From positions 1 through 19,048 of the forward strand of contig NZ_LLZI01000009.1 of NCBI RefSeq assembly GCF_001509485.1: 19,048 nucleotides of DNA, given 5' to 3'. The notes under the pieces were generated by a model, which worked only from the letters and a program-made list of their open reading frames with translations, did no database searches and was not told where the DNA came from. Below, in pieces: positions 1-6,146 of the stretch (its first letter is position 1; each line of letters opens with the position of its first letter). Source of the DNA: Streptomyces sp. NRRL F-4489 (lineage in GTDB: Bacteria > Actinomycetota > Actinomycetes > Streptomycetales > Streptomycetaceae). Made by a program: the position numbers and the translations under genes.

Positions 1-594
1 GGGTACGCCCGGGCGCAGGCGGCCCTGCTGTACGGGATGGCGTTCGTCCTCCTGGTGGAGACGGTCGGGGTGGGCGTGCTGCTGCGGGACATGCCGACCG
101 CGCACGCGGTGACGCTGGTGGCGGACGTCTACACGGTGCTGATGGTGCTGGGGGCCCAGGCGGCGGCGGTGACCCGGCCGCATGTCCTGACCGCGGACAC
201 CCTTCTGCTGCGCGCCGGGGCCGGGGCGGAACTGCGGATTCCGCTGCGGCTGGTCGGCTCGGCTCGGTACGACCTGCGGAGCGGGGGCTCGGACGGCGGC
301 GGTGCGGGGGCCGGCTCCGGCGGCGGGGGCGGCGGTGTGCTGCAGATGGCTGTGGCGGGGCAGACGACGGTCACGGTGGAGCTGGTCGAGCCGGTGGTTG
401 CGGTACGGCTGCTGGGCCGCCGGGAGATGGTCCGGACGGTTCGCTTCCATGCGGACGACGCCCGGGGCGCGGTGACGGCCATACGGGCGGCGGTGGCGGC
501 CGCAGGGGAGGCAGTGGCGGCCGCAGGGGAGGCGCAGCCCGTTGCGGACGTACCGGAATACGCCCAGGGCCCCCGGCCCCATACGGGCCCGTGA
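1..594 (+). CDS. Integral membrane protein, 5' end outside window
   Basis: The reading frame is already open at base 1, so only the last 197 codons are visible and the true start lies upstream. An in-frame ATG at 37 exists, but it sits inside a hydrophobic stretch and is probably internal. Visible residues about 8-28 and 35-56 look like two transmembrane helices. The following strand-rich part, with a pattern ending in ELRIPL around residues 77-82, resembles the PH-like cytoplasmic domain of many actinobacterial membrane proteins. A glycine-only linker and an Ala/Gly tail follow; the tail carries a seven-residue duplication (VAAAGEA twice). No catalytic motif is visible. I do not recognise the family and cannot assign a function. 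It converges on the RNB ribonuclease gene. Confidence 0.7.
   Translation, partial: GYARAQAALLYGMAFVLLVETVGVGVLLRDMPTAHAVTLVADVYTVLMVLGAQAAAVTRPHVLTADTLLLRAGAGAELRIPLRLVGSARYDLRSGGSDGGGAGAGSGGGGGGVLQMAVAGQTTVTVELVEPVVAVRLLGRREMVRTVRFHADDARGAVTAIRAAVAAAGEAVAAAGEAQPVADVPEYAQGPRPHTGP
493..534 (+). repeat. Two-copy 21-bp tandem repeat in coding sequence
   Basis: Bases 493-513 and 514-534 are the same 21-bp unit except for the last base. The unit is in frame and duplicates seven residues in the C-terminal tail of the membrane protein. It probably arose by slippage or a small tandem duplication. Confidence 0.85.
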
Positions 595-607
595 TAACCG
601 GCCCCAA

Positions 608-635
608 CCCCCCCCACCCCCCCCCCCCCCCCCCC
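608..635. repeat. C8-A-C19 homopolymer tract
   Basis: Eight C (608-615), one A (616) and nineteen C (617-635) fill almost all of the gap between two convergent genes. Base 636 is the last base of the ribonuclease stop codon, so on that gene's strand the stop is followed at once by nineteen G. I found no hairpin terminator here. The exact length is open to sequencing or assembly error. Confidence 0.9.
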
Positions 636-2339
636 TCAAGCCACCGTGAAGCGCACCCGCCCCTCGGCCGGGTCGGCGGAGGTGAGGCGGATGGTGATGT
701 GGTGGCCGAGGGGGAGCGGTGGGGCGTCGGGGTCGGGGGTGAGGGTGGCGGTGACGGGGGGTTCGGTGAGGTGGACGGTGGGGCGGGTGGGGTCGTCGGG
801 GTCGTGGTCGATGACCAGGGCCTCGAAGGTCTCGCCGACGCGGTCGCGGAGCAGGGCGGCGGCGACGAGGTCGAGGCAGGCGCGTTCGACCTCGTGGGCG
901 CGGCGGGCGCCGGCCGCCATGTCGTCCGGGAGGGCGGGCAGCGCGGCGCGCACCCAGCCCGGCGGGGTGCGGCCGGCCGCGGCGGCCAGGCACAGCTCGG
1001 AGGTGTAGCGGTCGACGAGCCGCCGCAGCGGCGCGGTGGCGTGCGCGTACGGGGCGGCCACCGCGGCGTGCACGGCGGCGGAGGCGGGCGGGGCGGTGCC
1101 GTCGAAGACGGTGTAGCCGGCGTCGCTGAGCAGGGTGGTGCACTCCTGGAGGAACGCGGCGTGGCCGGGCCGGCGCGGGTCCAGGCCGCGGATCAGCGCG
1201 GCGTACGAGGTGTGGTGCGGCCAGTCGACGCCGAGGGCCTCGGCGGTGCGGCGGAGGCGGGCGACGGAGCCGGGCGGGGGATGCGGCTCGGTGGGGGCGG
1301 CCTGCGGGCCGGTACGAGCCTGCGGGTCGGTGGGGCGGTGCGGGTCGGTGGGGGCAGGTGACTGGTCGGCAGGGGTTCGGTGCTCCGGGTCCGCGGAGGC
1401 CGCGTGCCCTGCCTCCGGCTCGTCCCCACGCGCCGCCTCCGCCCCCGCCTCCGCCCCCGCCCCCGTAGGACCGCCATCCCCGGCCCCCCGTCCCGGAGGC
1501 GGCGGCAGCGTCCGGAGGATCCCGGTGCCGGCCGCGAGCATCAGCCGGGCCGCGGCCATACCGGTGAGGAGGGAGATCTGGGCGTGCCAGGCGGCGGCCG
1601 GGAGGGGGGCGCGGTAGGTGAGGGTGTAGCGGCCGCCGCGTTCGGCGATGACCTGCTCGGGGGCGGTGAGGGAGACCGCGCCGCGGGCCGTCTCCAGTTC
1701 CTCGCGGCGCAGCCCGATCTCCTGGAGGAGGACGAGCGGTTCCTCGGCGGTGCCGTCGTCCAGGACCCGCTGGACGCCCGGATGGTCCAGGCGGGCGCGG
1801 GAGCGGACCAGGGCGCGGCGGACGGCGGTGCTGGTCAGCGCGCCGTCCGCGTCGAGATCGAGCTGCCACAGGACGGCCGGGCGGTCGCGGTCGGGCAGCA
1901 GGGCGGCGGCGCCCTCGCCCAGTACCGGCGGGTACAGCGGGACGCGTTCGTCGGGGAAGCAGAGGGTCGTCACCCGGTGGTGCGCGTCGGCGTCCAGGGC
2001 GCCGCCCGGGGTGACGAACGAGGCGATGTCGGCGGTCGCGTAGTACACGCGGTAGCCGCCACCGGGGCGGCGGGCGAGGAACATCGCCCGGTCCAGGTCG
2101 GCCGCGCCGGCCGGCGCGAGGGTGAAGAGCGGCAGGTCGGTGGCGTCGTCCAGGGCGTGCTCCGTGTGCACCTCCCCGTCGCCGGCCGGGATGCGCGGGG
2201 CGCGGGCGGCGCTCTCCGCCTCGGCCTGGGCGGTGTACGGGAAGTGGTCCGGGACCTCCAGCCGCCCGCGCAGATCGTGCAGAGCGGCCCGCAGGGGGCC
2301 TTCCGCTGCGTCGGTCACGCGTATGTGGCGACGGGGCAT
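636..2339 (-). CDS. RNB-domain exoribonuclease (RNase II/R family), possibly active-site impaired
   Basis: This 567-residue protein matches the RNB catalytic domain of RNase II/R, which degrades RNA 3' to 5'. Family marks are DLPLFTLAPAGAADLDRAM (residues 68-86), the YYATADIASFV region (99-109) and YAHATAPLRRLVDRY (431-445), which holds the conserved arginine pair. Of the four metal-binding aspartates of E. coli RNase II (D201, D207, D209, D210), only the D207 and D209 equivalents are seen (D81, D83). The D201 position is Ala75 and the D210 position is Arg84. A low-complexity Pro/Thr/Ala/Glu insert at about 278-357 splits the domain. No S1 domain is evident. The ATG start has no Shine-Dalgarno site, but a TACGCT hexamer lies 7 bases before it, which suggests a leaderless transcript. 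Family assignment is firm; activity is uncertain. Confidence 0.88.
   Translation of the reverse strand: MPRRHIRVTDAAEGPLRAALHDLRGRLEVPDHFPYTAQAEAESAARAPRIPAGDGEVHTEHALDDATDLPLFTLAPAGAADLDRAMFLARRPGGGYRVYYATADIASFVTPGGALDADAHHRVTTLCFPDERVPLYPPVLGEGAAALLPDRDRPAVLWQLDLDADGALTSTAVRRALVRSRARLDHPGVQRVLDDGTAEEPLVLLQEIGLRREELETARGAVSLTAPEQVIAERGGRYTLTYRAPLPAAAWHAQISLLTGMAAARLMLAAGTGILRTLPPPPGRGAGDGGPTGAGAEAGAEAARGDEPEAGHAASADPEHRTPADQSPAPTDPHRPTDPQARTGPQAAPTEPHPPPGSVARLRRTAEALGVDWPHHTSYAALIRGLDPRRPGHAAFLQECTTLLSDAGYTVFDGTAPPASAAVHAAVAAPYAHATAPLRRLVDRYTSELCLAAAAGRTPPGWVRAALPALPDDMAAGARRAHEVERACLDLVAAALLRDRVGETFEALVIDHDPDDPTRPTVHLTEPPVTATLTPDPDAPPLPLGHHITIRLTSADPAEGRVRFTVA
1282..1356 (-). repeat. Imperfect 18-21 bp minisatellite in the ribonuclease linker
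   Basis: Four adjacent units begin at 1282 (21 bp), 1303, 1321 and 1339 (18 bp each). The last two are nearly identical. On the coding strand they give six- or seven-residue repeats of the type PTDPHR, PTDPQA, RTGPQA, APTEPHP in the middle of the RNB domain. All copies keep the reading frame. Confidence 0.75.
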
Positions 2340-2346
2340 GGCATCG

Positions 2347-2352
2347 AGCGTA
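2347..2352 (-). promoter_or_regulatory. Candidate -10 box for a leaderless ribonuclease mRNA
   Basis: On the minus strand TACGCT fits the actinobacterial -10 pattern TANNNT and ends 7 bases before the ATG at 2339, so transcription would begin at or next to the start codon. No Shine-Dalgarno sequence is present and I see no clear -35 box. Confidence 0.4.
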
Positions 2353-2421
2353 GGACGGCGGGCCGCTCCCGGCGCGGCGTACGGGGGCCGGGCGGGGGCC
2401 GGCCGGGTCCCGGAGGGCTTC

Positions 2422-2427
2422 TAAGCT
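2422..2427 (+). promoter_or_regulatory. Candidate -10 box of yaaA
   Basis: TAAGCT fits the TANNNT pattern and lies about 48 bases before the GTG start, predicting a leader of about 40 nt. No convincing -35 box is seen at 17-18 bp. Confidence 0.3.
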
Positions 2428-2430
2428 TTC

Positions 2431-2450
2431 GGCGGGGCCGCACCCCCGCC
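2431..2450 (+). other. Short hairpin in the yaaA leader
   Basis: GGCGGGG (2431-2437) pairs perfectly with CCCCGCC (2444-2450) across a six-base loop. If transcription starts near 2434 the stem would sit at the very 5' end of the mRNA, where it could stabilise the transcript. The Shine-Dalgarno site follows at 2462-2467. Confidence 0.35.
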
Positions 2451-2474
2451 GTACCGCCGCGAAGGAGAAACACC

Positions 2475-3272
2475 GTGCTCGTGCTGTTGCCGCCGTCCGA
2501 GGGGAAGGCCGCGGGAGGGACCGGCGCGCCGCTGGACCTGGGAACGCTGTCGCTGCCGGGGCTGACCGAGGCCCGGGCGGAGGTCCTGGCCGAGCTGGTC
2601 GGGCTGTGCGCGGGCGATCCGGAGAAGGCCCGCGAGGTGCTGGGGATCGGCGAGGGCCTGAAGGGCGAGGTGGCCAAGAACGCGGGCCTGCGCACCGCCG
2701 GCACCCGCCCGGCCGGCGAGATCTACACCGGGGTGCTCTACGACGCCCTCGGGCCGGCGTCCCTGGACGCGGCGGCCCGGGAGCGGGCCGGGCGGTCGCT
2801 GCTGGTGTTCTCGGGGCTGTGGGGCGCCGTGCGGATCGGCGACCGCATCCCGTCGTACCGCTGCTCGATGGGGGTGAAGCTGCCGGGCCTGGGCGCGCTG
2901 GGCGCGTACTGGCGCGGGCCGATGGCGGAGGTGATGCCGGCGGCGGCCGGGGACGGGCTGGTGCTGGACCTGCGGTCTGCGGCGTACGCGGCGGCGTGGA
3001 AGCCGAAGGGCGAGGTGGCCGGGCGGACCGCGACGGTGCGGGTGCTCCAGTCGAAGATCGTGGACGGGGTGGAGAAGCGGTCGGTGGTCAGCCACTTCAA
3101 CAAGGCGACCAAGGGGCGGCTGGTGCGCGACCTGCTGACCGCGGGGCTGGAACCGGCCGGTCCGGCGGAGCTGGTGGACGCGCTGCGCGGGCTCGGTTAC
3201 GCGGTCGAGGCGCAGGCCCCGGCGAAGGGCGGCAAGCCGTGGGCGCTGGATGTGATCGTCACGGAGTTGTGA
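2475..3272 (+). CDS. yaaA: YaaA family peroxide-stress protein (UPF0246)
   Basis: This 265-residue protein starts at GTG 2475, preceded by AAGGAG at 2462-2467 with a 7-base gap. It opens with the family hallmark MLVLLPPSEGK and carries the C-terminal signature SHFNKATKG in the expected place. Its length is close to the roughly 258 residues of E. coli YaaA. In E. coli YaaA lowers intracellular free iron during hydrogen peroxide stress and protects DNA; it is a cytoplasmic DNA-binding-type fold without a known catalytic reaction. The longer open frame extending upstream to 1380 overlaps the ribonuclease gene antisense and is not real coding. The gene is divergent from the ribonuclease and 84 bp upstream of the aldolase, which seems to have its own control region. 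Confidence 0.93.
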   Translation: MLVLLPPSEGKAAGGTGAPLDLGTLSLPGLTEARAEVLAELVGLCAGDPEKAREVLGIGEGLKGEVAKNAGLRTAGTRPAGEIYTGVLYDALGPASLDAAARERAGRSLLVFSGLWGAVRIGDRIPSYRCSMGVKLPGLGALGAYWRGPMAEVMPAAAGDGLVLDLRSAAYAAAWKPKGEVAGRTATVRVLQSKIVDGVEKRSVVSHFNKATKGRLVRDLLTAGLEPAGPAELVDALRGLGYAVEAQAPAKGGKPWALDVIVTEL

Positions 3273-3307
3273 GCCCGGGGGTCAGTCGGGCTGCCATCGC
3301 GGGTCCC

Positions 3308-3335
3308 GTTGCAGCATGCGCAACGAGCGTTGCAG
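3308..3335. promoter_or_regulatory. Candidate operator: three GTTGC half-sites in alternating orientation
   Basis: GTTGCAG occurs at 3308-3314 and again at 3329-3335, 21 bp apart (two helical turns). Between them lies the inverted half-site GCAAC (3320-3324). The right part, GCAACG-AG-CGTTGC (3320-3333), is a perfect 14-bp inverted repeat. The block lies 22-49 bases before the aldolase ATG, where a repressor would block the promoter. The cognate regulator is not in the window. Confidence 0.5.
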
Positions 3336-3356
3336 TGAGTAGCGCCGCGCTCCAGT

Positions 3357-4025
3357 ATGGGCGGCGTGACTGACGCCGCCCCCGTTACCCACTCCCCCGC
3401 GCCCCGCGCTCCCTCGGTGCTCGACCTCGCGCCCGTCATCCCGGTGGTCGTCCTCCAGGACGCGGCCGACGCCGTTCCGCTCGCCCGCGCGCTGGTCGCC
3501 GGCGGGCTTCCGGCGATCGAGGTGACCCTGCGCACGCCCGCCGCGCTGGACGCCATCCGGGCCATCGCCGCCGAGGTGCCGGAGGCGGTGGTCGGCGCCG
3601 GGACGCTGCGGACGCCGGGGCAGGTCGCGGCGGCCTCGGCGGCGGGGGCGCGGTTCCTGGTGAGTCCGGGGTGGTCGCCGCGGCTGCTGGGCGCGCTGCG
3701 GGACGCGGGCCTGCCGTTCCTGCCGGGCGTCTCCACGGTCTCCGAGGTGGTGACGCTGCTGGACGAGGGCGTGAACGAGCTGAAGTTCTTCCCGGCGGAG
3801 GCGGCCGGCGGCACCGCCTATCTGAAGGCGATGGCCGGACCGCTGCCGCAGGCCCGCTTCTGCCCGACCGGCGGTATCGGCCCCGGGACGGCCCCCGCCT
3901 ACCTGGCGCTGCCCAACGTCGGCTGCGTCGGCGGCACCTGGATGCTGCCGGACGACGCGCTGGCCGCCAAGGACTGGCCGCGGATCACCCAACTGGCCCG
4001 GCGGGCAGCCGAGTTGCGCACCTGA
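3357..4025 (+). CDS. eda: KDPG/KHG aldolase (bifunctional 4-hydroxy-2-oxoglutarate / 2-dehydro-3-deoxyphosphogluconate aldolase)
   Basis: This is a 222-residue class I aldolase that would cleave 2-keto-3-deoxy-6-phosphogluconate to pyruvate and glyceraldehyde-3-phosphate (Entner-Doudoroff and sugar-acid catabolism). Equivalents of the E. coli catalytic residues are visible: Glu55 in IEVTLRTP, Thr83 in GAGT, and the Schiff-base Lys143 in ELKFFPAEAAGG. The CPTGGIG phosphate-binding segment follows. The N-terminus is about 10 residues longer than the E. coli enzyme. No Shine-Dalgarno site precedes ATG 3357. GTG 3366 is an alternative start that would suit a leaderless mRNA (TTGCAG, 17 bp, CAGTAT, 7 bp, GTG), but both hexamers are poor. 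The gene appears monocistronic and is followed by a bidirectional terminator. Confidence 0.92.
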   Translation: MGGVTDAAPVTHSPAPRAPSVLDLAPVIPVVVLQDAADAVPLARALVAGGLPAIEVTLRTPAALDAIRAIAAEVPEAVVGAGTLRTPGQVAAASAAGARFLVSPGWSPRLLGALRDAGLPFLPGVSTVSEVVTLLDEGVNELKFFPAEAAGGTAYLKAMAGPLPQARFCPTGGIGPGTAPAYLALPNVGCVGGTWMLPDDALAAKDWPRITQLARRAAELRT

Positions 4026-4077
4026 CGCCAGGCCACCGCCCGTACGGCACGCACACCCCCGACCGCCGCCACCGCCC

Positions 4078-4120
4078 CGTACGACATACGACAGCGGCCC
4101 GTACGAATACGACAACGGCC
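4078..4120. repeat. Two-copy 21-22 bp tandem repeat
   Basis: Bases 4078-4099 and 4100-4120 both begin CGTACGA and end ACGACARCGGCC. They lie between the aldolase stop and the terminator stem and do not code for anything I recognise. Confidence 0.6.
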
Positions 4121-4153
4121 CGGCACACCCCCGTCAGGCAGGTGTACCGGGCC
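4117..4153. terminator. Bidirectional terminator hairpin between eda and the RNase H gene
   Basis: GGCCCGGCACACC (4117-4129) pairs with GGTGTACCGGGCC (4141-4153): 13 positions with one C/A mismatch and an 11-base loop. It sits between two convergent genes and has no U-tract, as is usual in Streptomyces. Confidence 0.8.
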
Positions 4154-4181
4154 GCGTCCGAGCGCAGCAGCCGCCCTCAGC

Positions 4182-5399
4182 TCACCGCAAATGCGACGTA
4201 TCGTTCAGCAGCCGCAGCGACGCGTTGCCGTCCGCGTAGTACGCCACCGCCGACAGCGACGCCGCCGACAGCTCCATCCGGAACAGCGACTCCGGCGGGG
4301 CGCCGAGCGCCAGGCGGACCAGCGTCTTGATGGGCGTGACGTGCGTGACCACGAGGACGGTCCGGCCGCTGTAACGGGCGATCAGCTTGTCGCGGGCCAC
4401 CGCCACCCGGCGGGCGACCGCGGCGAAGGACTCGCCGCCCCCGGTGGGCGCCGCCTTGGCCGAGCGCAGCCAGGCGTCGAGGTCGTCGGGGAAGCGTTCG
4501 CGCACCTCGGCGAAGGTCAGGCCCTCCCAGGCGCCGAAGTCGGTCTCGCGCAGCCCCTCCTCGACGCGGACGTCGAGGCCGAGCCGGTCGGCGATCGCCC
4601 CGGCGGTCTCCCGGCAGCGCAGCAGCGGGGAGCTGACCACGGCCTGGACGGTGCCGCGCGCGGCGAGCGCGGCGGCGGTCGCCTCGGCCTGGCGGCGGCC
4701 GACCGGGGAGAGCGCCGGGTCGGTGCCGCCGCTGCCGGAGAACCGCTTCTCCGGAGTGAGCGCGGTCTCGCCGTGCCGGAGCAGGACGAACGTCGCCGGG
4801 GTGCCGAGGTCGGGCGCGCCCCAGCCGGCCGGCGGCGCGGCGGACACGGTCTCGGCGGGTGCCTCCTCCGCGGCCTCGGCGGCGGCGTCGGCGGCCCGGG
4901 CCGCGGCGCTGCGGGCGGGCGCCGCGGTGGCCCCGGCGGCCGGTGCGGCCAGCGCCGCCCGGGAGTCCCGCGGCTCCCACTGCTTGCCGTTCTTGCCGGC
5001 GTCCATGGCCTCGTTGGCGAGCCGGTCGGCGTGCTTGTTCCGGGAGCGGGGGATCCACTCGTACGAGACCTGGCCGGCCGGGAAGACCGCGCGGGCCTCG
5101 GCGGCCAGCGGCTTCATGTCCGGGTGCTTGATCTGCCAGCGGCCGGACATCTGCTCCACGACGAGCTTGGAGTCCATCCGCACCCGGACGACCGCCTCCG
5201 GGTCCAGGGCGTGCGCGGCGCGCAGCCCGGCCACCAGGCCCTTGTACTCGGCGACGTTGTTGGTGGCCTTGCCGATGTACTCGGCGGCCTCGGCCAGCGC
5301 CTCGCCGCTGACCGGGTCGAGCACCACCGCGCCGTAGCCGGCCGGCCCCGGATTGCCCCGGGAGCCGCCGTCGGCCTCGACGATCAGCTCACGCGCCAT
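4182..5399 (-). CDS. Bifunctional RNase HI / histidine acid phosphatase (Rv2228c type)
   Basis: This 405-residue fusion has two enzymes. Residues 1-135 are RNase HI, which cleaves RNA in RNA-DNA hybrids: Asp10 in EADGGSRGNPG, Glu51 in NNVAEYKG, Asp76 in RMDSKLV and Asp125 in HADRLANEAMD form the DEDD metal site. An Ala/Pro-rich linker spans about 145-200. Residues 200-405 are a phosphoglycerate-mutase-like phosphatase with the RHGET catalytic motif at 208-212 and a second histidine in VVTHVTPIK. The mycobacterial homologue Rv2228c has RNase H activity and an alpha-ribazole phosphatase (CobC-like) activity in vitamin B12 synthesis. The gene starts at ATG 5399, 3 bases after the stop of the zinc-ribbon gene, so the two are surely co-transcribed. 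Confidence 0.95.
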   Translation of the reverse strand: MARELIVEADGGSRGNPGPAGYGAVVLDPVSGEALAEAAEYIGKATNNVAEYKGLVAGLRAAHALDPEAVVRVRMDSKLVVEQMSGRWQIKHPDMKPLAAEARAVFPAGQVSYEWIPRSRNKHADRLANEAMDAGKNGKQWEPRDSRAALAAPAAGATAAPARSAAARAADAAAEAAEEAPAETVSAAPPAGWGAPDLGTPATFVLLRHGETALTPEKRFSGSGGTDPALSPVGRRQAEATAAALAARGTVQAVVSSPLLRCRETAGAIADRLGLDVRVEEGLRETDFGAWEGLTFAEVRERFPDDLDAWLRSAKAAPTGGGESFAAVARRVAVARDKLIARYSGRTVLVVTHVTPIKTLVRLALGAPPESLFRMELSAASLSAVAYYADGNASLRLLNDTSHLR

Positions 5400-5402
5400 G
5401 GC

Positions 5403-6146
5403 CTACAGCCCCGAGTCGGGCGTGCGGACCAGGATCCGGCCGCAGTTCTCGCAGCGGACGACGGCGTCGGCGGCGGCCGCCCGGACGTCGTTGACCTCGG
5501 TGATGTTCAGCTCCAGGCGGCAGCCCTCGCAGCGGCGCTGGTAGAGGCGGGCGGCGCCGACCCCGCCCGACTTGGCGCGGATCCGGTCGTAGAGCGTGAC
5601 GAGGGCCTCGGGGAGGTCGGCGACGGTCAGGTCGCGCTCCTTGGTGACCGTGGCGGCCTCGGCGTCGATCTCGGCGAAGGCGGCGTCCCGGCGGGCGGCG
5701 GCGTCATCGGCCTTGGCCTGGATGGCCGCGACCCGCTCGGTCAGCTCGCGGACCCGCTCCTGGGCGGCCTCGCGGCGCTCCATGACCTCCAGGACGACGT
5801 CCTCGAGGTCGGCCTGGCGCTTGGCCAGCGAGGCCAGTTCGCGCTGGAGGTTCTCCAGGTCCTTGGGGGAGCTGACGGCGCCGGAGTCCAGGCGCTTCTG
5901 GTCGCGGGCGGCGCGCTGGCGGACCTGGTCGACGTCCTGCTCCGCCTTGGTCTGCTCGCGGCTGGTGTCGCTCTCCTCGGTCTGGGCGGCGACGAGCAGA
6001 TCGCGCTGCTGGGTGAGGTCGGCCTCCAGGGTCTGCAGCTCGTCCAGCTCGGGGAGGTTGTTGCGGCGGTGCGCGAGCTGGGTGAGCCGGACGTCGAGGT
6101 TCTGGACGTCCAGGAGGCGGATCTGGTCGGCGGGCGCGGCGTTCAG
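5403..6146 (-). CDS. Coiled-coil C4-type zinc-ribbon protein (Rv2229c type), probable CTG start
   Basis: This 247-residue protein has a long charged coiled coil (about residues 15-170) followed by a C-terminal zinc ribbon with CEGC (206-209) and CENC (232-235). Homologues are widespread in actinobacteria; a nucleic-acid-binding or scaffold role is supposed but not established. I place the start at CTG 6146: AGGAG lies 7 bases upstream on the minus strand, the product then begins with NAAPADQIRLLDVQ, which as I recall is the conserved N-terminus of this family, and no ATG, GTG or TTG lies in frame nearby. The CTG overlaps the TGA stop of the Nif3 gene as CTGA. The ATG at 6311 would put about 55 Arg/Pro-rich residues inside the Nif3 gene and is rejected. 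It lies between nif3 and the RNase H gene in one operon. Confidence 0.87.
   Translation of the reverse strand: MNAAPADQIRLLDVQNLDVRLTQLAHRRNNLPELDELQTLEADLTQQRDLLVAAQTEESDTSREQTKAEQDVDQVRQRAARDQKRLDSGAVSSPKDLENLQRELASLAKRQADLEDVVLEVMERREAAQERVRELTERVAAIQAKADDAAARRDAAFAEIDAEAATVTKERDLTVADLPEALVTLYDRIRAKSGGVGAARLYQRRCEGCRLELNITEVNDVRAAAADAVVRCENCGRILVRTPDSGL

Noticed and set aside
1282..1356. CRISPR-like array
   Set aside because: Units are contiguous, in frame and inside a coding region, with no spacers and no cas genes.
591..1361. Plus-strand 256-residue Gly-rich ORF after the C-tract
   Set aside because: It is the antisense frame of the ribonuclease gene, has no ribosome site, and its product is low-complexity.
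1380..2474. A 630-residue frame joining upstream sequence to YaaA
   Set aside because: The part before 2475 is the antisense shadow of the ribonuclease gene, and YaaA begins naturally at GTG 2475 with a clear ribosome site.
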